Source of the DNA: Natronomonas salinimetallica
GTDB lineage: Archaea > Halobacteriota > Halobacteria > Halobacteriales > Haloarculaceae
Direction of reading: 5' to 3'
Length of the DNA stretch: 37,680 bases
Assembly: GCF_013839515.1 (NCBI RefSeq)
Contig: NZ_JACDNQ010000002.1
Coordinates: forward strand, 146,320-183,999
Made by a program: the position numbers and the translations under genes
Notes under the pieces: generated by a model
The model's database searches: none
What the model saw: only the letters and a program-made list of their open reading frames with translations
What the model was told of the DNA's origin: nothing
Shown here: piece after piece, positions 32,155-37,680 of the stretch
Layout of the letters: every line of letters starts with the position of its first letter
How positions within the stretch are numbered: position 1 is the stretch's first letter

Positions 32155-32955
32155 ATGCTTACTTTCGTCGGACTCGGGCTCTACGACGAGCGCTCGATCA
32201 CGGTCGAGGGACGGACGGCGATCGCCGACGCCGACCGGGTCTTCGCGGAGTTCTATACCAGCAAGCTCGCGGGCGCGACCGTCGCGGACCTCGAGGCGTA
32301 CCACGGCGTCGATATCGAACTTAGAGACCGCCCCGACGTCGAAGGGGATCCCGAGCCGATTCTCGGGGCCGCCGAGTCCGGGGACGTGGTCTTTCTCACC
32401 GCCGGTGATACGATGATCTCGACGACCCACGTCGATCTGCGGCTGCGGGCGGCCGACCGCGGGATCGAAACCCGGATCGTCCACGGGACGACCGCCGAGG
32501 CAGCCGCGGCCTCCCTGACGGGCCTCCAGAACTACCGCTTCGGCAAGGCGACGACGCTGCCGTTCCCGTACGCCCACGGCGGGGACGACGTCCCTGCGAG
32601 CGTCGTAGAGACGATCGCGGACAACCGTGACCGGGGTCTCCACACGCTCGTGTACCTCGATATCAAAGTCGGGATCGGTCCGTCCGGGCCGGATCCGGAC
32701 CACGAGGAGTACATGACCGCCGACCACGCCGCCGGACGGCTTGCGGAGCCTCTCGATGCCGTCGGCGTCGTCGTCGCTCGTGCCGGCGGACCCGACCCGC
32801 TCGTGGCAGCCGACCGGCTCTCGGCACTCGCCGACCGGACGTTCGGGGAGCCGCTTCACCTGCTCGTCGTTCCGGGGGACCTCCACGTCATCGAGCGCGA
32901 CGCTCTCGCGGAACTCGCCGGCGCGCCGGGGGACGCCCTCCCGGACCCCGTCTGA
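32155..32955 (+). CDS. dphB: Diphthine synthase
   Basis: The 266-aa tetrapyrrole-methylase-fold enzyme has an N-terminal MLTFVGLGLYDERSITVEG, GDVVFLTAGDTMISTTH (the SAM-binding G-D motif), IVHGTTAEAAAASLTGLQNYRFGKATTLPFPY and the LVYLDIKVG segment specific to DphB. It methylates the modified histidine of elongation factor 2 in diphthamide synthesis. It is divergent from trm5 with a 144-nt gap. Both genes support translation fidelity. Confidence 0.96.
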   Translation: MLTFVGLGLYDERSITVEGRTAIADADRVFAEFYTSKLAGATVADLEAYHGVDIELRDRPDVEGDPEPILGAAESGDVVFLTAGDTMISTTHVDLRLRAADRGIETRIVHGTTAEAAAASLTGLQNYRFGKATTLPFPYAHGGDDVPASVVETIADNRDRGLHTLVYLDIKVGIGPSGPDPDHEEYMTADHAAGRLAEPLDAVGVVVARAGGPDPLVAADRLSALADRTFGEPLHLLVVPGDLHVIERDALAELAGAPGDALPDPV

Positions 32956-33223
32956 TGCCACAGGTACACCAACGGGCGGAGCCGGCCCCGCCGTTCCCTT
33001 CGGACGTGTCCGCCCCGTCGTCCCCTCAGAACGCGCTTTTTGTCCGTCGCCCGGTATTTACAGAAGTGCGAGGAGAATGCCCCGAGGCTTGACCTCGGGG
33101 TTGAATCCGACACTCTGTGAAACAACCGATAAAGATGACTGATCTTGAATTAGAGGACGTGACGGCGTCAGTTTCGTCTGGCTTGGTGTCCGAAAACAAG
33201 GGCAGTCAGACGCTTTTCCGTCG
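32956..33223. other. Non-coding stretch with an IS-end fragment
   Basis: No convincing gene. At 33075-33107 is GAATGCCCCGAGG plus a hairpin (CCCGAGG/CCTCGGG, 33081-33099) and TTGAATCCGAC, a sequence typical of haloarchaeal tnpB-element ends and related to the end near 30645. A short open frame from ATG 33135 (MTDLELEDVTASVSSGLVSE) runs into repeat copy 3. It could be a truncated small gene, but nothing supports it beyond composition. Confidence 0.45.
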
Positions 33224-33308
33224 CTATAGTAGAGATCGGAAGACAATACACACTCGATCGCACGGCGGCAGTGCGATCGATGTGTACATAGTTGCGATGT
33301 TCACTATA
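33224..33308. repeat. 86-bp imperfect palindrome, copy 3, truncating a gene
   Basis: CTATAGTAGAGATCGGAAGAC to GATGTTCACTATA, with the central hairpin GATCGCAC-GGCGGCA-GTGCGATC, in opposite orientation to copies 1 and 2. On the - strand its terminal TATAG supplies the stop codon that ends the short reading frame at 33304-33378. Confidence 0.8.
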
Positions 33309-33378
33309 TCTTCGCCACCAAATTATCGCCCGGTTCGACAAGCCCAATATCCAGACCTCGGAACGTCAGCTCTGGCAT
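33304..33378 (-). pseudogene. Gene start truncated after 24 codons by repeat copy 3
   Basis: ATG 33378 (- strand) opens MPELTFRGLDIGLVEPGDNL and stops at TAG in the edge of the palindromic repeat. A TATA-like GGATTTATG is about 28 nt upstream, so this looks like a real leaderless gene start. The GLxxxxPGDxLxxxI pattern resembles the N-terminus of coenzyme F420-0:L-glutamate ligase-like proteins, but 24 residues are too few to be sure. The rest of the gene is not found beyond the repeat. Confidence 0.4.
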
Positions 33379-33570
33379 ATACGACTCTCGACGTGCTGTT
33401 TGCATAAATCCAGGGTGAAGAGGTTTCGCTGGCGAGTAAGCGGGCCAACTGGTCGTAGACGCTCGGAGGAATGACGCCGCATCACGCTTAAAACCGGATG
33501 TAACCGGGCGTCTGCCGTCCACGACAACCGCCGCTACCCTTTTGTTACCTAGGCACAAACTGGTCGAAGA

Positions 33571-35391
33571 ATGGCTGGACGCGAGTACGTCCTGCGAGCG
33601 GATCTTTCGGCAGGGACTATCAGCCGCGAGCGCATCCCCGAGCGGTGGCGTCGCCGCTTTCTCGGTGGAAAGGGCCTCGGCGCACGCTATCTCTACGAGG
33701 AACTCGACGCGGGCACCGATCCGCTCGGCCCCGAGAACCTGCTGGCCTTCTGTATCGGCCCCCTTTCGGGGTACCTACCGGGAGAAACCCGCTACGCCGC
33801 AGTGACGAAATCGCCGCTCACTGGCGGCTTCCTGGATTCGTACGCCGGCGGCGCCTTCGCGGGCCGACTTGTCGGGTCACTGGACGACTGTCTCGCGTTG
33901 CTCGTAAGGGGCGAAGCCGACGAGCCGATTCGTATCGTCCTCGAGGACGGCGACGGCCGCATCGAACCCGCCGAGACGTGGGGCGAAGACACGGTTGGGA
34001 CCGCCGAGGCGTACCCCGATTCCGGTGTGGCCTGCATCGGTCCTGCCGGCGAGCGCGGCGTCGCGTACGCGACTATCGCTTCCGACGCAGGCAACCATCA
34101 CGCCGGCCGTGGCGGCGCGGGCGCGGTCATGGGCGCGAAACGGCTCAAGGCCGTCGTCGCCGGGGACGACGCCCCCGAGACGCTGCCCGAACTCGCCGAC
34201 CTCCGGGCACGCTACGAGCGGGAGTACGCCGAGGGCGACACAGGGCGGTGGCAGGCCGCCAGCGAGACGCTCGAAAGCATCGACTTCGCCAACGAGGTCG
34301 GCGCCCTCGCCACCGAGGGCTGGCAGCGCGACCGGTTCGAAGCCGCGGACGACATCGGTATCGAGGCCGCCGAAGACGCCGCCGTCGGCCGGGAATACCC
34401 CGATCGGGAGGTGCCGGGTGGCTTCGAAATCGAGACCGACGAAGGCACGTCGGTACCCCGCGGCGCGACGCCGATGACCCTCGGGGCGGGCCTCGGCTTG
34501 GATGAGTTCGACGCCGTCGCGGAGTTAGGCGGCCTCTGTGACCGCCTCGGCATCGACGTTATCTCAGCCGGAAACGCCGTCGCGTGGGCGATTCGGGCCG
34601 TCGAGGCCGGTCGTATCGACTGTGAGTTGGCCTTCGGCGACGCCGACGGCGCCCGGAGCCTCATTGAGGCCATCGCGACCGGCAGCGATGGCCCCTGCGA
34701 GGCTGGTGTCGCCAAGACGCTCGCGCAGGGCGTCGATGCCGCTGCGAGCGAGTACGATACCGACGGCGGCATCCCGACGGTCAAGTCGATGGAACTGCCC
34801 GCCTATGACCCCCGGGCGGCCGTCGGGATGGCGCTGGCCTATGCGACGAGCGACCGGGGGGGCTGCCACCGGCGGGCTCGTCCCATCGAGTGGGAAGCCT
34901 TCGCCGAGGACGCCGACGCCGGCGAACGGGTCGCCGCGGTCACCGTCGCTCAAAACACCCGCTCGGCGCTGTGGAGTTTCGTCGCCGACGACTTCGCCGG
35001 CGAGCCGCTGTGGGATGATTTCGGCGCCGAGTGGTTCGACGCGCTCGGATACGACTACGACTCCGTTGACCTCCGGCGGATCGGCGAGCGCGTCTGGACG
35101 CTCGTACGCCTGTTCAACGCCCGCGAGGGCTTCGACCGGGCGGGCGACGAACTGCCCGCAGCCTTCAGTGATCCGATCCCCGACGGCCCGGCGGCGGGCG
35201 ACCGCATCGATCCCGAGGGGTTCGAACTCCTGCTGGATGCCTACTACGCGGCCCGCGGTTGGAACCGCGAGGGCCAGCCGACCCGCGAGACGCTCGAACG
35301 GCTCGACCTCGAAACGGCCGTCGACCCCGAAACGCCGGTCGGAAACACTCCTAAAATCGCCCCGCGAACCGAATCCAATGACGATGACTGA
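33571..35391 (+). CDS. Aldehyde ferredoxin oxidoreductase-like protein lacking the [4Fe-4S] motif
   Basis: The 606-aa protein has the AOR family length. N-terminal domain features are RFLGGKGLGARYLYEEL, GPLSGYLPGETRYAAVTKSPLTGG, DSYAGGAFA and HHAGRGGAGAVMGAKRLKAV. In domain 2, LCDRLGIDVISAGNAVAWAI matches the first pterin-binding loop (D-x-x-G-hydrophobic-D), and GERVWTLVRLFNAREGF is the late conserved helix. However, the CxxCxxxC cluster motif expected near residues 275-300 is replaced by sequence around DREVPGGFEIETDEG. The last cluster cysteine is also missing (NTRSALWSF in place of a C-containing loop). Tungstopterin binding may remain, but electron transfer to ferredoxin by the usual route is unlikely. 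It overlaps the next gene by 14 nt. Confidence 0.88.
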   Translation: MAGREYVLRADLSAGTISRERIPERWRRRFLGGKGLGARYLYEELDAGTDPLGPENLLAFCIGPLSGYLPGETRYAAVTKSPLTGGFLDSYAGGAFAGRLVGSLDDCLALLVRGEADEPIRIVLEDGDGRIEPAETWGEDTVGTAEAYPDSGVACIGPAGERGVAYATIASDAGNHHAGRGGAGAVMGAKRLKAVVAGDDAPETLPELADLRARYEREYAEGDTGRWQAASETLESIDFANEVGALATEGWQRDRFEAADDIGIEAAEDAAVGREYPDREVPGGFEIETDEGTSVPRGATPMTLGAGLGLDEFDAVAELGGLCDRLGIDVISAGNAVAWAIRAVEAGRIDCELAFGDADGARSLIEAIATGSDGPCEAGVAKTLAQGVDAAASEYDTDGGIPTVKSMELPAYDPRAAVGMALAYATSDRGGCHRRARPIEWEAFAEDADAGERVAAVTVAQNTRSALWSFVADDFAGEPLWDDFGAEWFDALGYDYDSVDLRRIGERVWTLVRLFNAREGFDRAGDELPAAFSDPIPDGPAAGDRIDPEGFELLLDAYYAARGWNREGQPTRETLERLDLETAVDPETPVGNTPKIAPRTESNDDD

Positions 35392-36061
35392 CAAGATCGA
35401 CCTCGACGATATCGACACCGACGATGCCGACGAGCCGGAGACCAACCACGGTGACTGGGTGTGGCGCAACGATGGGGCTCCCGACGCCGACCCCGAGGTG
35501 CCGATGACGGCGGCGGGCGCCGGGAGCGGGACCAATACCGACACGACCGGCGAGGAGGGGCCCGTTCCGCGCGTCCCCCGGGAGAACGAGGACAAGCCCG
35601 CGGGTGTGCCGACCGAAAGCGGTGGCTCGGGCGCTGGCGCGACCGTCAGCAACGCCCCTGACGACGCCGAGCCGATGGCCGAAGGCCCCCACGGCGGCGG
35701 CGTCGACGACATGACGTTGGCCTTGTCCTACAACGCCGTCACCGAGCTGGCCGACCCACAACTGGTTGTCGTCTCGGCCCGCGAGTGGGCCGACTGGGTC
35801 GGTATCGTCGGTGACGTGAGCGCGCCGGTGATCACCAAGTTCCAGCGTGAACACGGCATCGATGCCGACTTCTTCAACGGGACGGGGACCGGCCCCGCCG
35901 AACGGCTCGCCGATATCGGCAAGACATCGATGTTCTACGCCGATCGACTGGCCGTCGTCGGCACCTCCGGCGACGAGTGGATCGCCGAGGAAGCCGGCTG
36001 GGAGTTCGTACCGCTGGAAAAAGCCGCCGAGAAGGCCGACTGGGAACTCGAAGAAGGATAG
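35378..36061 (+). CDS. Haloarchaeal conserved protein, probably DUF7124
   Basis: The 227-aa protein has an N-terminal ~110 residues that are acidic and low in complexity (DLDDIDTDDADEPETNHGDW, many Gly/Pro/Thr), so probably disordered. The C-terminal ~110 residues are a compact domain (DDMTLALSYNAVTELADPQL; AREWADWVGIVGDVSAPVIT; KTSMFYADRLAVVGTSGDEW; WEFVPLEKAAEKADW). I associate this with the haloarchaeal DUF7124 group, with moderate confidence and no known function. The start overlaps the AOR-like gene by 14 nt (an ATG at 35384 is the alternative), so the two are translationally coupled and probably work together. Confidence 0.82.
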   Translation: MTMTDKIDLDDIDTDDADEPETNHGDWVWRNDGAPDADPEVPMTAAGAGSGTNTDTTGEEGPVPRVPRENEDKPAGVPTESGGSGAGATVSNAPDDAEPMAEGPHGGGVDDMTLALSYNAVTELADPQLVVVSAREWADWVGIVGDVSAPVITKFQREHGIDADFFNGTGTGPAERLADIGKTSMFYADRLAVVGTSGDEWIAEEAGWEFVPLEKAAEKADWELEEG

Positions 36062-36106
36062 CCGAACGGCATCGGGTCACCGACAACTCGACCACGCGGA
36101 AACCGT

Positions 36107-36268
36107 CTAGTCGGCAGCCGCGTCGCCGATCCCATCGCGGGCCGCCGAGGGCTTGTCTGCGCCGATGCGGTTGTCGATGGCGTAGGCGCCGGCGCCCAGC
36201 ACCCACAGTTCTGCGGGGACGGGCAGTACCGCGGCCTGATTGTACTGCTTGAGGACACCGAGAGCCAT
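36107..36268 (-). CDS. Small haloarchaeal protein, 53 aa
   Basis: Starts MALGVLKQYNQAAVLPVPAE and continues LWVLGAGAYAIDNRIGADKP, ending with a polar tail. There is one weak hydrophobic segment (LPVPAELWVLGAGAYAI), which may associate with the membrane. ATG 36268 abuts degenerate palindromic repeat copy 4, so its promoter may derive from or lie beyond the repeat. Function unknown. Confidence 0.65.
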   Translation of the reverse strand: MALGVLKQYNQAAVLPVPAELWVLGAGAYAIDNRIGADKPSAARDGIGDAAAD

Positions 36269-36328
36269 CTCTGGAGACAACGCGCACTCGATCGCTCGGC
36301 GGCAGTGCAATCGATGTGTAATTACTAT
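36265..36328. repeat. Degenerate palindromic repeat, copy 4
   Basis: Contains CACTCGATCGCTCGGCGGCA, then GTGCAATCGATGTGTAATT and ACTATAA, matching the core and one end of copy 3 in the same orientation. The other end is decayed and the element is shortened. It begins at the start codon of the 53-aa gene. Confidence 0.65.
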
Positions 36329-36396
36329 AACACAGGCTGTCGTGAAATCGAGGCTGGGCTACACGCAGGCGAAACTGATGCGGACGGTGGGACGAA

Positions 36397-36579
36397 CTAG
36401 ACTATAGTCGCCCACACGAGCGCCACCACGAACAACGTGACCGCCGCGATCGCCCCCCAGTCGCTCCACCGCGTCTCTTGATTGGTGCCGTCGTCGGACT
36501 GTGTCAGCACGTAAGCGTATCCGACGATGGCGACTAGAGCGACGATGACCGCGTACACGATGTTCAGTGTCCCAGCCAT
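36397..36579 (-). CDS. Small two-helix membrane protein, 60 aa
   Basis: MAGTLNIVYAVIVALVAIVGYAYVL and then WGAIAAVTLFVVALVWATIV form two transmembrane helices around a polar loop (TQSDDGTNQETRWSD). A TATA-like box (TTTTTATAC on the - strand, 36601-36609) lies about 26 nt upstream, supporting a leaderless start at ATG 36579. No family recognised. Confidence 0.78.
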   Translation of the reverse strand: MAGTLNIVYAVIVALVAIVGYAYVLTQSDDGTNQETRWSDWGAIAAVTLFVVALVWATIV

Positions 36580-36600
36580 ACGTTAACACATATTCCGTTT

Positions 36601-36609
36601 GTATAAAAA
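36601..36609. promoter_or_regulatory. TATA-like box between divergent small genes
   Basis: GTATAAAAA on the + strand, TTTTTATAC on the - strand. It has leaderless spacing to ATG 36579 (- strand). For the + strand gene at 36656 it would give a leader of about 25 nt. Confidence 0.55.
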
Positions 36610-36655
36610 CGTTATCGGCGCAATCGTTTTAGATCCCACACTGATACATCGTCGC

Positions 36656-37057
36656 ATGCGAATCGAGCTGCGGGTGTGTAAACACTGCTACGAAGGGGAA
36701 CACGGGAACCAACGCAAGACCGAAGTGACGAGGGATATGGTCAACTGCGCCGAGCAGGTCCGCGAGTACAAGGACCTGATCGGCCTCGACTCCGTCTACA
36801 TCACCAGAGTTGAGGAGGGCGATCCCGGGGGAGCGGAGGCCCTGCCAGCCATCGTCGCCAGCATCGAGAACAACCAGGTGACTCTCTCGGACACGCAGTT
36901 GGTGATGGAAGACGAAGACGGGAACATGTTGGTGTACCCGGAACCGAATGACATCCTCGAGGTTCTCACGCGCAACATCGACCAGATCCAAGAACAGACA
37001 CGGCAGGACGTCACCGTGGAGTTATCCGAAGAGGGGGCCGAGCTGCTGACGGCGTGA
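36656..37057 (+). CDS. Hypothetical acidic protein, 133 aa
   Basis: Starts MRIELRVCKHCYEGEHGNQR. The N-terminal CKHC pair could bind metal, but a second pair is absent (one more Cys in MVNCAEQ). The middle has IVASIENNQVTLSDTQLVME and EDGNMLVYPEPND, beta-rich in appearance, and the end is a helical acidic tail (ELSEEGAELLTA). No family recognised. The TGA stop is part of the GTGAA terminus of the tnpB remnant that follows, so the original C-terminus may have been different. ATG 36656 is the first in-frame ATG after the TATA-like box. Confidence 0.75.
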   Translation: MRIELRVCKHCYEGEHGNQRKTEVTRDMVNCAEQVREYKDLIGLDSVYITRVEEGDPGGAEALPAIVASIENNQVTLSDTQLVMEDEDGNMLVYPEPNDILEVLTRNIDQIQEQTRQDVTVELSEEGAELLTA

Positions 37058-37079
37058 ACCGCCTCGGGGGCAAGTGGTT

Positions 37080-37123
37080 CGAGAGACGCTGTCTCTCGTC
37101 ATCACGGAGGACTCCGTCTTCGG
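37080..37123. repeat. Twin hairpin at the end of the tnpB remnant
   Basis: CGAGAGAC-GCT-GTCTCTCG (37080-37098), spacer TCATCA, and CGGAGGAC-TCC-GTCTTCGG (37105-37123, one mismatch and one G-T pair). The layout is identical to those at 1620-1663 and 15786-15829. Confidence 0.8.
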
Positions 37124-37151
37124 TATGACCCTTGAGCTTCCCGTTTCGATG

Positions 37152-37197
37152 ACGTTGTCAGACTGCGTCTGACAGCCTGTCGAGGTTCCCTCGACAA
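37152..37197. repeat. 46-nt twin-hairpin insertion in the tnpB remnant
   Basis: TGTCAGAC-TGC-GTCTGACA (37156-37174), a 3-nt spacer and TGTCGAGG-TTC-CCTCGACA (37178-37196), flanked by ACG direct repeats (37152-37154 and 37198-37200). Removing 46 nt joins AKRV to VIETGSS in frame. Confidence 0.75.
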
Positions 37198-37370
37198 ACG
37201 CGCTTTGCAGACACTTCATGGGTATCGTCCGTATCCGTAGAGAGCGTAATCCGGGAAGTACCGTGATCACGGCTCTTCGTGGTATACGTCCCCGGATGCT
37301 CTTATGCTATAGCCCAATCCAAAAATATAAGTATCCCTGTGTTCATGTGCCATGATACGAAGTAACAATC

Positions 37371-37496
37371 ATGAAGGAAGACAACATGGAACTACTGTAC
37401 GAGGAGTGTTCGAACGGTAACGACCGGGCGTGTTACACGCTGGAGCAACTCTGCGAGGACGGCCTCGACAAGGCCTGCCAGCGCGTATCGAACTAG
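37371..37496 (+). CDS. Cysteine-containing small protein, 41 aa
   Basis: ATG 37371 opens MKEDNMELLYEECSNGNDRA followed by CYTLEQLCEDGLDKACQRVS and N, ending with TAG at 37494-37496. There are four cysteines spaced C-x7-C-x6-C-x7-C, which could bind one metal ion or form a helical disulfide pair like Sel1/Hcp-type repeats. A TATA-like AAAAATATAAG (37320-37330) lies about 45 nt upstream. Short cysteine-bearing proteins are frequent in haloarchaea, but I do not recognise this one. Confidence 0.55.
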   Translation: MKEDNMELLYEECSNGNDRACYTLEQLCEDGLDKACQRVSN

Positions 37497-37498
37497 CT

Positions 37499-37556
37499 CG
37501 TTCTGCACATCGTTCCGCACCCCGGAGCGTTCTGCACATCGTTCCGCACCCCGGAG
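37499..37556. repeat. Two 29-nt direct repeats after the small-protein gene
   Basis: The unit beginning CGTTCTGCACATCGTTCCGC and ending ACCCCGGAG is present twice without a gap, starting 3 nt after the stop codon. Within the unit CGTTCTGCAC and CGTTCCGCAC are themselves near-copies, so four half-units are seen. Function unknown. Confidence 0.8.
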
Positions 37557-37644
37557 GGTCGTTCGCGGGTCGCGTTGCTCTTGGTTTGCGGTTTCGCCGT
37601 TCGCGGCGCTCACGATAAAAATACACCGTCCGGAATTCTTGCAA

Positions 37645-37680
37645 ATGAAGCGAGGCGTCGGGCGGCGCACGACCGAGAGA
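37645..37680 (+). CDS. Possible gene start running off the window
   Basis: ATG 37645 opens MKRGVGRRTTER, open to the end of the window. A TATA-like GATAAAAATAC at about 37613-37623 is at leaderless spacing. Only 12 codons are visible, so this is a weak call based on the promoter alone. Confidence 0.25.
   Translation, partial: MKRGVGRRTTER

Larger units (their letters stand above)
37054..37270 (-). pseudogene. tnpB: TnpB C-terminal remnant with IS end
   Basis: The - strand shows DTDDTHEVSAKRV then VIETGSS, the usual last residues before the end of haloarchaeal TnpB (compare DADDFREVSASHVVETGSP in the 29-kb copy). The two parts are separated by a 46-nt twin-hairpin insertion that shifts the frame. 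The remainder (PKTESSVMTRDSVSRTTCP) is the translated end hairpin region and finishes at TTCAC. Nothing of the RuvC core remains upstream. Confidence 0.75.

Noticed and set aside
32011-32961. An N-terminal extension of Trm5 through the dphB region on the - strand
   Set aside because: The extension is antisense to dphB and Arg-rich. The family N-terminus MSVLCVRTARENG starts at 32010.
37022-37270. An intact 82-aa protein at the tnpB remnant
   Set aside because: It is only the translated end hairpins and the VIETGSS tail of TnpB in one frame. The upstream part is in another frame and the RuvC core is absent.
1-37680. CRISPR array or Cas genes
   Set aside because: No regularly spaced identical repeats with unique spacers. 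The repeats present are tandem coding repeats, palindromic elements and IS ends. The CARF-like protein alone is not evidence of a CRISPR system.

Overview
The window is chromosomal DNA of a halophilic archaeon (class Halobacteria). The proteins are strongly acidic and the DNA is GC-rich. Many genes start 25-30 nt downstream of an A/T-rich TATA-like box with no leader. The gene set is archaeal: DnaG-type primase, diphthine synthase, Trm5, a PurN-PurH fusion and IS1341-type tnpB elements. I cannot assign a genus.

Layout. 1-2.0 kb: accessory DNA with a broken Doc/Fic toxin gene, a broken ribbon-helix-helix (RHH) gene, an intact winged-helix/PemK-MazF-like toxin-antitoxin pair between two 42-nt repeats, and a solo IS end. 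2-10.6 kb: an APC transporter with UspA domains, DUF92 and GNAT genes converging on dnaG, a DUF3311/sodium-solute symporter pair and a DJ-1/PfpI protein. 10.7-26.5 kb: mostly core genes (CARF-like regulator, metallo-hydrolase, cryptochrome DASH, NYN protein, CaCA antiporter, methyltransferase, chemotaxis transducer, lysA, deoC, MgtC/DUF4010 protein, purB, purN-purH, NUDIX-eIF2B fusion). 26.5-30.8 kb: a wrecked restriction-modification locus. 30.8-33 kb: tRNA-Thr, trm5 and dphB. 33-37.7 kb: an aldehyde ferredoxin oxidoreductase-like gene without its iron-sulfur motif, small haloarchaeal genes and more IS debris.

The most informative part is 27.9-30.7 kb. A probable restriction endonuclease gene sits upstream of an intact Eco57I-like methyltransferase. 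It is cut into three pieces by two insertions. One is an IS1341-type tnpB element. The other is a 407-bp element with perfect 16-bp terminal inverted repeats and a 5-bp target duplication (GTGTG), whose only gene encodes a 66-aa RHH protein lying between two GTGCAC-N3-GTGCAC sites. Removing both insertions and one duplication restores one open frame of 276 codons plus stop.

Two families of small structured repeats also recur. One is an ~86-bp imperfect palindrome (four copies, one truncating a gene after 24 codons). The other is a pair of hairpins, each with an 8-bp stem and 3-nt loop. It is found six times, always in or at the end of tnpB-type sequences. Two of these pairs are short insertions inside tnpB reading frames.
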